Assembly: GCA_945874115.1 (NCBI GenBank)
Contig: CAMCFD010000002.1
Location: 1-46,539 of the forward strand
DNA length: 46,539 nucleotides
Direction of reading: 5' to 3'
Origin: Rickettsia typhi
Lineage (GTDB): Bacteria; Pseudomonadota; Alphaproteobacteria; Rickettsiales; UBA1997
The notes below the pieces were generated by a model that did no database searches, was not told the DNA's origin, and saw nothing but the letters and a program-made list of their open reading frames with translations. Of this stretch, positions 1 to 9,010 are shown in pieces. A program made the position numbers and the translations under genes. Numbering within the stretch: position 1 is the stretch's first letter; the number at the start of each line of letters is the position of its first letter.

Positions 1-717
1 GTGTTTACTGGTGAAAATGATGCTGATATTATGCATAATTCGGCGACAATTAACCTGAATGTTTTAGATGTTTGTTATAAGCGCAACATCAAAAATATTT
101 TTTATTCATCTTCGGCGTGTATGTATCCTGAGCATAATCAAGTTGATGCGAATAATCCGAACTGTAAAGAAGATTCGGCTTATCCGGCGAACCCCGACAG
201 CGAATATGGTTGGGAAAAATTATTTTCTGAGCGCTTGTTTTTGGCTTATGGACGCAACCACAAAATGAATGTTAGGGTTGCGCGTTTTCACAATATTTTT
301 GGTGTTGAGGGAACTTGGCGCGGCGGTCGTGAGAAATCTCCGGCGGCACTTTGTCGCAAAATTGCCGAGGCGAAAGATGGCGGAACAATTGAAGTTTGGG
401 GCGACGGCAAGCAAACCAGATCATTTTTATATGTTGATGAATGTGTTGAGGGCGTTTTAAGATTGATGCGCTCAGACTTCACGGGGCCAGTAAACATCGG
501 TTCTGACGAGATGATTTCGATTAATGATTTGGCGAAAATGATTGCTGAAATTTCGGGCAAAAAAATTACGATAAAAAATATTCCGGGGCCAATTGGCGTG
601 ATGGGAAGAAATTCGGACAATACTTTGATCAAAGAAAAATTGGGCTGGGCGCCGTCTTATTCTTTGCAAAAAGGAATTGAGAAAACTTATAGCTGGATTG
701 AAGAGCGTATTCGTTAA
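1..717 (+). CDS. GDP-mannose 3,5-epimerase-like NAD-dependent epimerase (5' end outside window)
   Basis: This is an extended SDR enzyme that probably interconverts GDP-hexoses such as GDP-mannose and GDP-galactose in the cytoplasm. The reading frame is open from base 1 and the N-terminal Rossmann GxxGxxG segment is missing, so the gene most likely starts about 100 codons upstream; the GTG at base 1 is probably an internal Val. Visible landmarks match plant-type GDP-mannose epimerases: SSSAC (Cys40), the YGWEK catalytic Tyr69/Lys73, FHNIFG, GGREK (Lys112), WGDGKQTRSF, DECVEGVLRL, NIGSDEM and GRNSDN. The C-terminus is complete. It converges on the minus-strand glycosyltransferase gene across a hairpin. 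The family call is strong; the exact substrate is inferred. Confidence 0.85.
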   Translation: MFTGENDADIMHNSATINLNVLDVCYKRNIKNIFYSSSACMYPEHNQVDANNPNCKEDSAYPANPDSEYGWEKLFSERLFLAYGRNHKMNVRVARFHNIFGVEGTWRGGREKSPAALCRKIAEAKDGGTIEVWGDGKQTRSFLYVDECVEGVLRLMRSDFTGPVNIGSDEMISINDLAKMIAEISGKKITIKNIPGPIGVMGRNSDNTLIKEKLGWAPSYSLQKGIEKTYSWIEERIR

Positions 718-736
718 TAAAAAAATTAAGTTAAGT

Positions 737-768
737 GGCAATAGATAATGTAATAATTATCCATTGCC
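737..768. terminator. Hairpin between convergent genes, candidate bidirectional terminator
   Basis: The arms at 737-749 and 756-768 pair over 13 positions with one A:C mismatch around a 6-nt loop. The hairpin lies in the 80-nt gap between two convergent genes. On the minus strand a T-rich stretch follows after about 10 nt; no immediate U tract is seen on the plus strand. Terminator function is inferred from position and structure. Confidence 0.5.
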
Positions 769-797
769 GCAGAAGTGTTAGATGAGCATTTGCGATC

Positions 798-2165
798 TTA
801 GTTTCTTTCTTGAATTATATTAACATCTTTTATTAACGCTTCAGAATTTGCTTCCCCGCCGCTTCTTATCATAATAATGTTACTCTCGTTTAACTGTGTA
901 ATTTTAAAATAAAAATCTTTTGGACCATCTTCTTTTTTAATGATTTTTTCACCTATAATATCGTTGCCTGAAATTTTCCCAACCCCGATCAATCCTTTAG
1001 TTGCTGATATTTTCAATAGTAACCATACCCTTTTATTTTGCGATAAAGCTTCGTTAATTTGAGATCTACTGTTTTGAGATAATTGAATTTCGGCGGCATA
1101 TGCCCATGGAGTATTTGGGGTGATAATTACGTTGCAATTTTCTTCACTTTTATTTTTATTATCTAAAAAATTTATATTATATTCGCATTCCAACTGATCT
1201 GTTTTTTCTTTTATTGGCGCTTGATCTTTGTATATGGCCAATTTTTGATTCTTATTGAATCCTAAATCATATTTTTCTATAAAATTAAAAATTTTATTGT
1301 AAGTTTTGTCATATTCATAAGCCTTATTGCAATGAAATATGATATCTTCATGATCATGGTTTATATATGAAATTTGTTCGCAAGCCCACATATGAATTCC
1401 GGCCTTGCATTTGTCTTTAGAGATTAATTTTAAAACTTCATTCTCTTTATTTTCTTCAAAAAACTCTTCAAGATAAGACACTTTGTCTGCGGTCATTTGT
1501 TTAAAATCTGCGGCTCTAAAAGACATTGAATCACTAGTTCTGAGAGCTTTAACTATTGGGGCGTCAAACCATTTAAATTTTTCGGAAGGATATTTTAACG
1601 CAAGTCTTGACCATAGCTCGTAATCTGGGCAAGTTTTGTTTGAATATTTGTAAAACAATTCGTTTGCTAATAATTTTCTATTGAAAAATGAAGTAGCGAT
1701 GGCGCAAATGTGCTCGCAAGTTAAGTGGCGCTCTAATTCTAAATAGTCATCTAAATATTTATCAACTTCTTTTTCATCGGCATTTAAAAATTTACAAGCG
1801 CCTCCGCAAACGATATTATTTGGATATTTTTTGAACCATTTAACAGCTTGACTTACGGTGTGCGGATAATATCTTTCATCTGCCGCTAAAATTCCGACTA
1901 TATCGCCAGTTGCATTGCGCAAGCCTTTGGAATAGGCCTCTGATATTCCGGAATCTTTTTCTGAAATCAGAACGATATTTAAAAATTGTTTTTGACTTTC
2001 TAGATATTCAACCGAACCATCAGTTGATTTTGCGTCGATGATGACAATCTCGATATTTTTGTAGGTTTGATCTTTAAGGGACTCGATTGTTAGCTTTAAA
2101 ATATGAAGCGAATTTTTATTGCTAATTACTATTGAAACAAGAGGTTTATAAAAAAAATTAAACAT
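798..2165 (-). CDS. Family 2 glycosyltransferase with C-terminal accessory domain
   Basis: The N-terminal 230 residues form a GT-A fold of the WcaA type: PLVSIVISNKNS at 8-19, a nucleotide-binding DAKSTDG at 44-50, DSGISEAYSKG at 71-81, and a DxD-like AADE at 94-97. It would transfer a sugar from a nucleotide donor to a growing glycan on the cytoplasmic face. At 455 residues it is much longer than a minimal GT2. After a linker, residues about 347-451 form a separate beta-rich domain (W354, RVWLLLKI, KGLIGVG, IIMIRSGG). This domain resembles the N-terminal domain of the methyltransferase at 6553. It is the last gene of a minus-strand operon, 3 nt after the formyltransferase. Donor and acceptor are unknown. 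Confidence 0.85.
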   Translation of the reverse strand: MFNFFYKPLVSIVISNKNSLHILKLTIESLKDQTYKNIEIVIIDAKSTDGSVEYLESQKQFLNIVLISEKDSGISEAYSKGLRNATGDIVGILAADERYYPHTVSQAVKWFKKYPNNIVCGGACKFLNADEKEVDKYLDDYLELERHLTCEHICAIATSFFNRKLLANELFYKYSNKTCPDYELWSRLALKYPSEKFKWFDAPIVKALRTSDSMSFRAADFKQMTADKVSYLEEFFEENKENEVLKLISKDKCKAGIHMWACEQISYINHDHEDIIFHCNKAYEYDKTYNKIFNFIEKYDLGFNKNQKLAIYKDQAPIKEKTDQLECEYNINFLDNKNKSEENCNVIITPNTPWAYAAEIQLSQNSRSQINEALSQNKRVWLLLKISATKGLIGVGKISGNDIIGEKIIKKEDGPKDFYFKITQLNESNIIMIRSGGEANSEALIKDVNIIQERN

Positions 2166-2168
2166 AAA

Positions 2169-2906
2169 TTATTTTTCGTCAATGGTAAGAAAGATTTTTT
2201 TGTTCCCAATTATGGTAAAAGGTCGGGGCTTGCCAGGAAAGGTCAGGGCCCGTATTTTATCATAAATTTCTATTTCCGGTAAGTTTAAGTCAATATAATG
2301 GTCGATTTTTCCTTTTTTAAACATGTGGTACGGTCCTGTTTGTGCGTAAGAGGCGACTCTGTCTCGACTTTCTATAATTTTTGTAATATTGTTGACAAAT
2401 AAATCATATACTTTGTCAAAAGACCTGTTATAAAGGCTGTAAGATGTATCATCTTCAAATATTGGTATTTCGAGTAACTCTATTATTGGGCCGGTGTCAA
2501 CTTGTTTTGCCATGTAATGCAAGGTGACGCCGAATTTCCAGTTATTTTCTTTGCGCGCCAAAAGAATAGCGTGTAAAACGCTGTTTGAGCCGCGAAACCT
2601 TGGAAGCGGCCCCAAATGGCAGTTTATAAAGCCTTTTGATGGAATATCAAGAACATCAGCACCTAATACTTTGTCGTACAAAAGACTGATTCCTAAATCA
2701 AATTTTTTATAAGGAATGTCTTCGTATTTTATGATTTCAATATTATGTTTTTTGGCGAGCGCTAAAACGTCTTGATCTTCCCTGATTTCAACATGCGAAT
2801 TGTGAGGAGAAACCGCGACAATTTCAATATTTTTGAAGTTTTCAATAAGATATTTGAAACATCTGTAGCTTTGAAGATTGCTTCCTAAAAATAGAATTTT
2901 TAACAT
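2169..2906 (-). CDS. Sugar N-formyltransferase (methionyl-tRNA formyltransferase fold)
   Basis: This 245-residue protein is a formyltransferase-fold enzyme expected to move a formyl group from N10-formyltetrahydrofolate to an amine. The catalytic set is intact: Asn95 and His97 in FINCHLGPLPRFRG and Asp137 in VDTGPI. It lacks the C-terminal tRNA-binding domain of Fmt, which is about 310 residues, and it sits 3 nt behind a PLP sugar aminotransferase gene. A nucleotide amino-sugar is therefore a more likely acceptor than Met-tRNA, as for the VioF, QdtF and ArnA formyltransferases. The sugar cannot be named from the sequence. Confidence 0.83.
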   Translation of the reverse strand: MLKILFLGSNLQSYRCFKYLIENFKNIEIVAVSPHNSHVEIREDQDVLALAKKHNIEIIKYEDIPYKKFDLGISLLYDKVLGADVLDIPSKGFINCHLGPLPRFRGSNSVLHAILLARKENNWKFGVTLHYMAKQVDTGPIIELLEIPIFEDDTSYSLYNRSFDKVYDLFVNNITKIIESRDRVASYAQTGPYHMFKKGKIDHYIDLNLPEIEIYDKIRALTFPGKPRPFTIIGNKKIFLTIDEK

Positions 2907-2909
2907 TTT

Positions 2910-4001
2910 TTATAATTTTATAAAATCAATTTTTAAATCCATGACCCTATGAGCCATATCTTCCATGTCTTCTAGGCTTGTTCCAATGCCAAAAGGAAGA
3001 TAGACTGCATGATTTTTCCAAAATAAACCAGCTTCAAAATTTTCGTTCTCGCCAAGATTTTTATACGGATTTAAATTGTTAAACAAATTATATTGATCTG
3101 CTGCCATTATGTTGCTTTTCTTCAACATTTCTAGGGTTTTATCCTTATCTTTGACGAAAATTATATTTTGAAAAGGATAGTTTTTATCAGAAGTTTCAAC
3201 CAAATTATTATCAAGAATTTTTTGTATTTTTCTAAAAATCTTCATTTTTAATTTGTGTCTTTTATCAAGCTCTTTTATTTGAGATAATCCAAGAGTGGAA
3301 TTTATATCGCACATTCTTAAATTTGAGCCAATTGAGTTTATGTTGTTTTCTTTGCGCCAGTTTAATCCACCCTGATCAGAAAGTTCGATTATTTTATTTT
3401 TAGTTTCAAGGCAATCGGTCATAATTGCGCCACCTTGGCCAGTTGAGATAATTTTGGGGACACTAAAGCTGGTTATAGAGATGTCTCCGATGCTGCCACC
3501 GATTTTGTTTTGCGATTTGCGTCCAAGGCTCCAAGCGCCGTCTTCTATTAAGGGGATGTTATGCTGTTTGCAAATTCTTGCTACTTCTTCGATTTCTTTT
3601 CCAATGCTGCCGAGAAAATTTATGAAGCAAACTGCTTTGGTGGCTGGAGTAATTGCTTTTTCCAGCTTTTTTGGATCCATGCAGCCGGTTTTCATGTTAA
3701 TGTCAATCAATTTTGGTTTTAATCCGCAAAATGCAAAGGCATTTATAACAGAAAAGACGCCATAACAAGGTATGGCAATTTCGTCTCCAGGCTTTAAATT
3801 TAGTACTTTTGCAGCAATTGACAAGGCGACGCTTCCGCTATTTAATGGAACTGCGAATTTTCTGTTGGAGGTGAGGGCTATCTCATTTGCGAACTCCTCT
3901 GTAACTTTGCCTGGCCCGACAAAAGATGAAAAAACTTGTTTTTCTACTGCTTTTGAGTCTTTTTTTGATATTTTAGGTTCTGCTAAGGGAATAAATTTCA
4001 T
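2910..4001 (-). CDS. DegT/DnrJ/EryC1/StrS-family PLP sugar aminotransferase
   Basis: A fold-type I PLP enzyme of 363 residues that probably aminates a keto nucleotide sugar with glutamate as donor. Evidence is NSGSVAL at 54-60 for cofactor phosphate binding, IEDGAWSLG with Asp154, and the Schiff-base Lys183 in SFSVPKIISTGQGG. It is the first gene of a three-gene minus-strand operon with the formyltransferase and GT2 genes, so its product is probably N-formylated and then transferred. No dedicated 4,6-dehydratase for this branch is in the operon. It is one of three DegT-type aminotransferases in the window. No clear ribosome-binding site precedes the ATG. Confidence 0.88.
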   Translation of the reverse strand: MKFIPLAEPKISKKDSKAVEKQVFSSFVGPGKVTEEFANEIALTSNRKFAVPLNSGSVALSIAAKVLNLKPGDEIAIPCYGVFSVINAFAFCGLKPKLIDINMKTGCMDPKKLEKAITPATKAVCFINFLGSIGKEIEEVARICKQHNIPLIEDGAWSLGRKSQNKIGGSIGDISITSFSVPKIISTGQGGAIMTDCLETKNKIIELSDQGGLNWRKENNINSIGSNLRMCDINSTLGLSQIKELDKRHKLKMKIFRKIQKILDNNLVETSDKNYPFQNIIFVKDKDKTLEMLKKSNIMAADQYNLFNNLNPYKNLGENENFEAGLFWKNHAVYLPFGIGTSLEDMEDMAHRVMDLKIDFIKL

Positions 4002-4052
4002 TCTGGAGAAAGTTTAAATTGCTACTTTGTTGCAAGATGGAGCGATTATATT

Positions 4053-4082
4053 ATATAATTTGTGCAATTAAAATCAAGTCAA
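4053..4082 (-). promoter_or_regulatory. Candidate sigma70-type promoter for the aminotransferase-formyltransferase-GT operon
   Basis: Read on the minus strand, TTGACT (4077-4082) is followed after 18 nt by TTATAT (4053-4058). An alternative TATAAT lies further downstream at 4045-4050. The site is in the 174-210 nt divergent spacer upstream of the aminotransferase start. Prediction from motif and position only. Confidence 0.45.
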
Positions 4083-4211
4083 AAGTAAAATTTTAAATTG
4101 CGGATAAAAACTGGTTTTTACGGTATTTTCGAATTGATTTTCCCCTTTATTATTTAATTTATTGTTGTAAGATATATGTTCTTAGAAAAATATAAAATTA
4201 ATAGGGATAAA

Positions 4212-5183
4212 ATGAAAATATTAATAACTGGTGCTGCTGGCTATTTAGGAAGCCAACTAACAAGTTATATGCTGCTTAAGGGCCATCAGATAAGGGCATT
4301 TGACAACATGTATTACGGGGGAGAATCCCTTCTTTTTGGTATAAATAACAAGAATTTAGAGATCGTCAGGGGAGATGTTCGAAATGAAGAGCAATTAAAT
4401 AAAGCAATGGAATCAGTTGATTGCGTTATTCACTTGGCAGGGATAGTGGGTGAGCCCGCTTGTAATCTTGATAAATCTTTTGCATGGGAGATAAATCACG
4501 ATGCCGCGATAAAACTTGTTGATTTGGTTGGTCAAAATAATATCAAAAAAATGGTTTTTATCAGCACCTGCAGTAATTATGGAGTGTCAAAACCAAATGA
4601 GTTGGTTGATGAAAATTCGCAATTAAACCCGCTTTCTGATTATGCGAAGGCTAAAGTTGCGGTTGAAAAATATATAATGAATTCTTCTAAGGTTTCTTAC
4701 TCTATATTAAGACTTGGAACGCTTTGCGGATTAAGTGCTCGGATGAGATTCGATCTTATGATCAACGAAATTGGTGCGGCCATTGCCCTTGATAAAGAAA
4801 TAGACATATACACGCCGCAATCATGGCGTCCTTATGTTACTGTTAATGATGCCGCTGTGGCAATTGAAAAAATTGTTGGCGCAAATGAAAATTTGGTTAA
4901 TAAGAACATATTTAACATAGTGAGTTGCAATTTACAAAAATTACAAATTGTTGAGATGGTGTTGAAGAATTTTCCTCAAGCGAAAATTAAAATTACTGAT
5001 AAAGCGCCCGATTTAAGGGATTATAAAGTAAATGGCGATAAATTTACAAATATATTCGGTAAATTTGATGAAAAGGCGATAGAAAACACATTCCTTAAAG
5101 TGGTAAATTCGGTTAAAAATCAATATTTTTATGATTCGCAATCCGCAATTCACACGGCCACTTCATATAAAAAAATTAATTAA
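4212..5183 (+). CDS. NAD-dependent nucleotide-sugar epimerase/dehydratase (extended SDR)
   Basis: A GalE/WcaG-like SDR of 323 residues from the chosen start. It shows an N-terminal MKILITGAAGYLG Rossmann motif (Gly7/10/13), an HLAG segment, STCSNYG, and catalytic Tyr144/Lys148 in YAKAK. The ATG at 4212 is preferred because AGGGA lies 6-7 nt upstream and the protein then begins right at the first beta strand. An in-frame ATG at 4176 would add 12 unrelated residues. The next gene, a nucleotide-sugar dehydrogenase, begins 10 nt later, so both probably act on the same nucleotide sugar. The substrate is not deducible. Confidence 0.85.
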   Translation: MKILITGAAGYLGSQLTSYMLLKGHQIRAFDNMYYGGESLLFGINNKNLEIVRGDVRNEEQLNKAMESVDCVIHLAGIVGEPACNLDKSFAWEINHDAAIKLVDLVGQNNIKKMVFISTCSNYGVSKPNELVDENSQLNPLSDYAKAKVAVEKYIMNSSKVSYSILRLGTLCGLSARMRFDLMINEIGAAIALDKEIDIYTPQSWRPYVTVNDAAVAIEKIVGANENLVNKNIFNIVSCNLQKLQIVEMVLKNFPQAKIKITDKAPDLRDYKVNGDKFTNIFGKFDEKAIENTFLKVVNSVKNQYFYDSQSAIHTATSYKKIN

Positions 5184-5193
5184 AAGGACTTAA

Positions 5194-6549
5194 ATGAAAA
5201 CATTGTCTGTGTTTGGTGTTGGAAAGGTTGGCATTACTCTTATAGGCTCTTTTTTAAAAAATGGATATAAAGTAATCGGAGTTGATACTAATGCAAATTT
5301 AATCGATAAAATTTCTCAAAGAAAATTTCGTTTTGATGAGCCGGGAGTCCATGAATTGATCGAAAATAATTATGATAATTTTTTGGCCACAGGTGACGTT
5401 GCTAAGGCAGTTAAAGATTCTGATGTTAGCTTTATTATTGTACCAACGCATAGCAATGAAGTTGGCGGTTTTTCTAATAAATATATTATAGAATGTGTTA
5501 GAGAAATTGCGAAATCTATAAAAAATAAAAATAGTTTTCACACGATATCCCTTGTAAGCACAACAATTCCGGGTTCTAGCGTTTTTGAAATAATTCCAAT
5601 TTTAGAACTTGAATCTGACAAAAAAATCGGTGAATCGGTTGGTTTTTGCTATAATCCATCTTTTATTGCGCAAGGTGAAATATTAAAAGGCATTACTACT
5701 CCCGATTATATTTTGATCGGAGAATCTTGTAAAAAAAGTGGTGACGCTGTTGAAGCTGTGCACAAATCTATCGTCGAAAATAATGCTCAAGTTGTGAGGA
5801 TGAACCCCACTGAAGCAGAAATTACTAAGCTTGCTTCTAATACCCACGAAACCATGCGCGTATCTTTCGCCAATATGCTTTCGCAAATATGCAACGAAAT
5901 GCCACAAGCTAACGTTGATAACGTTACTAATGCATTATCATTTAGAGTTGGCAGAAGATTTTTTAAGGGCGCCGTTCCATATGGTGGGCCGTGTTGGCCT
6001 CGAGATAACATTGCTCTATCGGGCGCGATGAAGGCAATTGGGCTTGATAGTATCATTCCTGATGCGGTTGATATTTTCAATAAATCGCATGGAGATTATC
6101 TGGTAAACATTTTGCAAGAAATTATAGATAATAAAAATTTAAGTTTAGGAATTATTGGCTTGGCTTATAAGGTTGGAACCCCATTAATTGATAGATCGTT
6201 TGCCATTAAAATTGCCGAAGAATTAAATGATAATGTGTCAAAAATTGTTGGTTGGGATGATTTGGCGGGAGATAATTTTAGATCATACTTTAAATCAAAT
6301 AATAAAGTTGAAGTTGCTTATGATGCTAATTTGTGTGCTGCGCAAGATATTTGTTTAATTTTACAGCCAATTAAAAGTATTGAGAAGTTAAATTTTGTCG
6401 CTAATCCAAAAACAATTGTGGTTGATTTTTGGAGAATCTTGCCAAAAGAAATATCCAAAAATATCAAAAATTATATGGCTTATGGAGTCAACTCTGATCA
6501 GCAAGATGGATATGTAAATAAAGCTAATTTATTAAAATTAACCAAATAA
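5194..6549 (+). CDS. UDP-glucose/GDP-mannose dehydrogenase family protein (copy 1)
   Basis: This 451-residue enzyme would oxidise C6 of a nucleotide sugar to the uronate with two NAD+. It has an N-terminal GVGKVG motif (8-13), VPTHS, STTIPG, a central KLASNTHE helix with Lys212 and Asn216, the nucleophile Cys267 in GGPCWPRDN, and a C-terminal domain beginning near GIIGLAYK. AAAGGA precedes the ATG by 5-6 nt, one of the better ribosome-binding sites here. It is paralogous to the gene at 18131 but clearly diverged, so the two may act on different sugars. It lies in a run with the SDR epimerase upstream and methyltransferases downstream. Confidence 0.88.
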   Translation: MKTLSVFGVGKVGITLIGSFLKNGYKVIGVDTNANLIDKISQRKFRFDEPGVHELIENNYDNFLATGDVAKAVKDSDVSFIIVPTHSNEVGGFSNKYIIECVREIAKSIKNKNSFHTISLVSTTIPGSSVFEIIPILELESDKKIGESVGFCYNPSFIAQGEILKGITTPDYILIGESCKKSGDAVEAVHKSIVENNAQVVRMNPTEAEITKLASNTHETMRVSFANMLSQICNEMPQANVDNVTNALSFRVGRRFFKGAVPYGGPCWPRDNIALSGAMKAIGLDSIIPDAVDIFNKSHGDYLVNILQEIIDNKNLSLGIIGLAYKVGTPLIDRSFAIKIAEELNDNVSKIVGWDDLAGDNFRSYFKSNNKVEVAYDANLCAAQDICLILQPIKSIEKLNFVANPKTIVVDFWRILPKEISKNIKNYMAYGVNSDQQDGYVNKANLLKLTK

Positions 6550-6552
6550 ATT

Positions 6553-7944
6553 ATGTCTAGATTTTTTAAGAGATTTAAAAAGAAAGAAGGCGAAATTAGC
6601 GTTGCTCAGGCAAGATTTGTAGAAAATAAAAATATTTTAGGGGATTTTACGACATCAGAAGTTACATGGTCTCATTGCATATGTGAAGAAATAGAAAAAA
6701 TTTCTACAATTGAAGAAGATGAAAAAAGAAGTGGTTATGTATGCTTATTTTCGATCAATGTTAAAAAGGGCTCTGTTGGTGCTTATCTTGAGCATAAAGG
6801 CTCTCAAATTACGTGTGAAAAATTTTTGCCTCAGGGTGAAAATCATCAAATAAAATTTATGTTTGATGAAATTAAAGATACAAAATTTATTGTTAGAAAT
6901 GTGAGTGATAAAGGTTGTTCAGAATTTAATCTAGAAAGTTTCGAAGTGTTTTCTGCTTATGAAATAGATGTTAGTAAGGAAATTGTAGAATTATTGCCCG
7001 TTCTTTTAAAATCAGAAAATTCATTAGATCTTGATGAGGTTGCTAAAAAATTTAAATTAAAATCTTGTCAAATCAAAAAATTAATTTGTGCCAAAGATGT
7101 TGATTTAGAAATTGATCTTAAAAAAATATTCTCTGATTCGGTCGGGAAATTGATTTTGCAAGAATATTATAGAATGGTTGAAATGACCGATCTTTGCAAT
7201 ACCGCAGATCTTGGCGGAGAGCAGCTTGGAGCTTCTTTAACCAGAAATTATTGGAAGCTATATTTGAAGCAAAGCACAATCAGAGTTTATCAATTAATCA
7301 AAGAATTTAAAGAGCGTGGATTTAATAAAGGATCAATATTGGAAATTGGTTGCTTTATCGGAACTTTTGCGATTCCTTTAAGAAAGATGGGTTATGAAGT
7401 AACGGTTGTTGATAGGTTCGATTCTTTTAAAGATACAATTGATGTTTTTAAAAATGAAATGTTGAAAAGTGGAATAAATCTTGTGGCAACCAATGAAGAA
7501 AATGAATATGAAGTTATAAAAAATCTCCCTCAATTTGACGCTGTAATTAGCATGGCGGTTATTGAGCACATACCTCACACCCCTAGATATTTTTTAGAAG
7601 CGTTAATTGCTAGAGTTAAAAAAGGTGGCTTAATCGCTCTAGATACGCCAAATATCGCGCGCTATTGGAATAGAAAAAATTTAAATGAAGGTAAAACAAT
7701 TCATCAAGAAATTGAAAATCAGTTCTGGTCTAAAATTCCTTATTTGGGGCATCATCGAGAATATAATGTTGCAGAGCTTGTGTGGATGCTGCAACAGTTA
7801 AGGGTGACGGATGTTAAATCAAAATTATTTGATTATAATTTATTGCAATTTGCAAAAATTGAACATGATCACCGCGAATCTTTTTTATCAATGATTTGTA
7901 ATGCTGAGTTAAAAGATACAATTTTGGTTGTTGGTAAAGTTTAA
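6553..7944 (+). CDS. Class I SAM-dependent methyltransferase with N-terminal accessory domain
   Basis: A 463-residue protein with a C-terminal SAM methyltransferase core. Motif I is ILEIGCFIGTF at 262-272, followed by VVDRFD as the acidic strand-2 end, FDAVISMAVIEHI, and a PNIARYW segment. Residues about 25-138 form a separate beta-rich domain (VTWSHC, GYVCLFSINVKKG, KFIVRNVSDKG) that resembles the C-terminal domain of the GT2 at 798-2165. Residues 140-195 look like a helical linker. It starts 3 nt after the dehydrogenase gene and is probably co-transcribed. A sugar or glycan acceptor is likely from context but unproven. Confidence 0.8.
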   Translation: MSRFFKRFKKKEGEISVAQARFVENKNILGDFTTSEVTWSHCICEEIEKISTIEEDEKRSGYVCLFSINVKKGSVGAYLEHKGSQITCEKFLPQGENHQIKFMFDEIKDTKFIVRNVSDKGCSEFNLESFEVFSAYEIDVSKEIVELLPVLLKSENSLDLDEVAKKFKLKSCQIKKLICAKDVDLEIDLKKIFSDSVGKLILQEYYRMVEMTDLCNTADLGGEQLGASLTRNYWKLYLKQSTIRVYQLIKEFKERGFNKGSILEIGCFIGTFAIPLRKMGYEVTVVDRFDSFKDTIDVFKNEMLKSGINLVATNEENEYEVIKNLPQFDAVISMAVIEHIPHTPRYFLEALIARVKKGGLIALDTPNIARYWNRKNLNEGKTIHQEIENQFWSKIPYLGHHREYNVAELVWMLQQLRVTDVKSKLFDYNLLQFAKIEHDHRESFLSMICNAELKDTILVVGKV

Positions 7945-7959
7945 CAAAATATAAAAATT

Positions 7960-8499
7960 ATGAAGCTACATTTAGGTTGTGGAAAAAGATTTATTCCTGG
8001 TTTTGTTCATGTGGATATTGCAAAGTTTGATCATATAGATCATAACCGCAGAGTCGATGATTTGTCTTGTTTTGAAGATAATTCGGCAGAATTAATTTAT
8101 GCTTGCCAAGTTTTAGAATATTTTGATCGCGATGAGCTTCCTGTCGTATTAAAAGAATGGAAGAGGGTATTAAAAAAATCAGGAATTTTAAGACTTTCGG
8201 TTCCAAATTTTAAAGTTCTTTCAGATTTATATCAAGCCGGTTTAAGCCTCGAATTTTTTTTGGGAACATTATACGGAAAGTGGCATATTGGAGAAGAAAA
8301 ATATGTTTATCACAAAACTACCTTCGATTTTAAATCGGCCGAGCGTGTTTTGGAAGATGCGGGATTCAAAAATATCGAATTGTGGGATTGGAGAACAACT
8401 GAGCATTGTGAAATTGATGATTATTCTCAGGCCTACTTTCCTCATATGGAAAAAAATAAGGGTGTTTTATTTAACCTTAATATTCAGTGTCAAAAATAA
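7960..8499 (+). CDS. Small SAM-dependent methyltransferase
   Basis: A 179-residue class I methyltransferase. It begins directly with motif I, KLHLGCGKRFIPGFVHVDI (2-20), then has LIYACQVLEYF at the motif II position and LKEWKRVLKKSGILRLSVPNF (motif III with an SVP turn). This form is common among methyltransferases in polysaccharide loci. It follows the larger methyltransferase by 15 nt. It is on the short side for the class and carries no extra domain. The acceptor is unknown. Confidence 0.8.
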   Translation: MKLHLGCGKRFIPGFVHVDIAKFDHIDHNRRVDDLSCFEDNSAELIYACQVLEYFDRDELPVVLKEWKRVLKKSGILRLSVPNFKVLSDLYQAGLSLEFFLGTLYGKWHIGEEKYVYHKTTFDFKSAERVLEDAGFKNIELWDWRTTEHCEIDDYSQAYFPHMEKNKGVLFNLNIQCQK

Positions 8500-8625
8500 T
8501 TTATAACCGATTTTTTATAATAAACTTATTTAAGGTTGCTGTTTTTTATAACCAACTTGCCAAATTATAAAAATAGTTTGTAAGAAATTTTTTGACCGAA
8601 AAAATAAAATCAAAAATAAATTCTT

Positions 8626-9006
8626 ATGCAAAATTCTAAGGTTAAAGTAAAAGATTTAAGAATCTTCGGGTTTATTTGGTCTTTTATTTTTTTAATGATA
8701 TTTCTAAAATCTGATAATATTATTTTTGTTATAACTTCGGCTATTTTTATGGCTATTTCGATGTTTTATCCACTTCTTTTTGTTAAATCTCGTTTTTATG
8801 GATCTTGGATAAAATTTGGGAATTTTGTTGGAAAAATTAATTCATTCGTTATAATTTCTATATTATTTTATTTAATCTTCATTCCTTTTGGGCTTGTGAT
8901 AAAAATTTTTAAAAAAGATTTTCTTAATTTAAAAATTGATAAAAAAAGAAAAAGTTATTTTGAAGATTGTTCGAGCGAAAAAAGCTCTATGTTAAATCAA
9001 TATTAA
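8626..9006 (+). CDS. SxtJ-like small membrane protein
   Basis: A 126-residue protein with about three hydrophobic segments (roughly residues 13-32, 33-52 and 68-95) and a charged C-terminus. The order of features, a short basic N-terminus (VKVKDLRIFG), FYPLLFVKSRFYGSWIKFG, and an IPFGLVIK segment before a KKDFLNLK tail, matches SxtJ-type membrane proteins. These typically lie beside NodU/TobZ carbamoyltransferases. Here the carbamoyltransferase is two genes downstream, separated by a DUF5989-like gene. Molecular function is unknown; a scaffold or anchor for carbamoylation is inference. It follows a 126-nt gap containing two copies of TTTTTTATAA. Confidence 0.75.
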   Translation: MQNSKVKVKDLRIFGFIWSFIFLMIFLKSDNIIFVITSAIFMAISMFYPLLFVKSRFYGSWIKFGNFVGKINSFVIISILFYLIFIPFGLVIKIFKKDFLNLKIDKKRKSYFEDCSSEKSSMLNQY

Positions 9007-9010
9007 AAAT

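Noticed and set aside
8514..8550. Two TTTTTTATAA copies in the gap before the SxtJ-like gene as a regulatory repeat
   Set aside because: Short A/T runs of this kind are expected by chance in this base composition; no convincing promoter pair was found around them.
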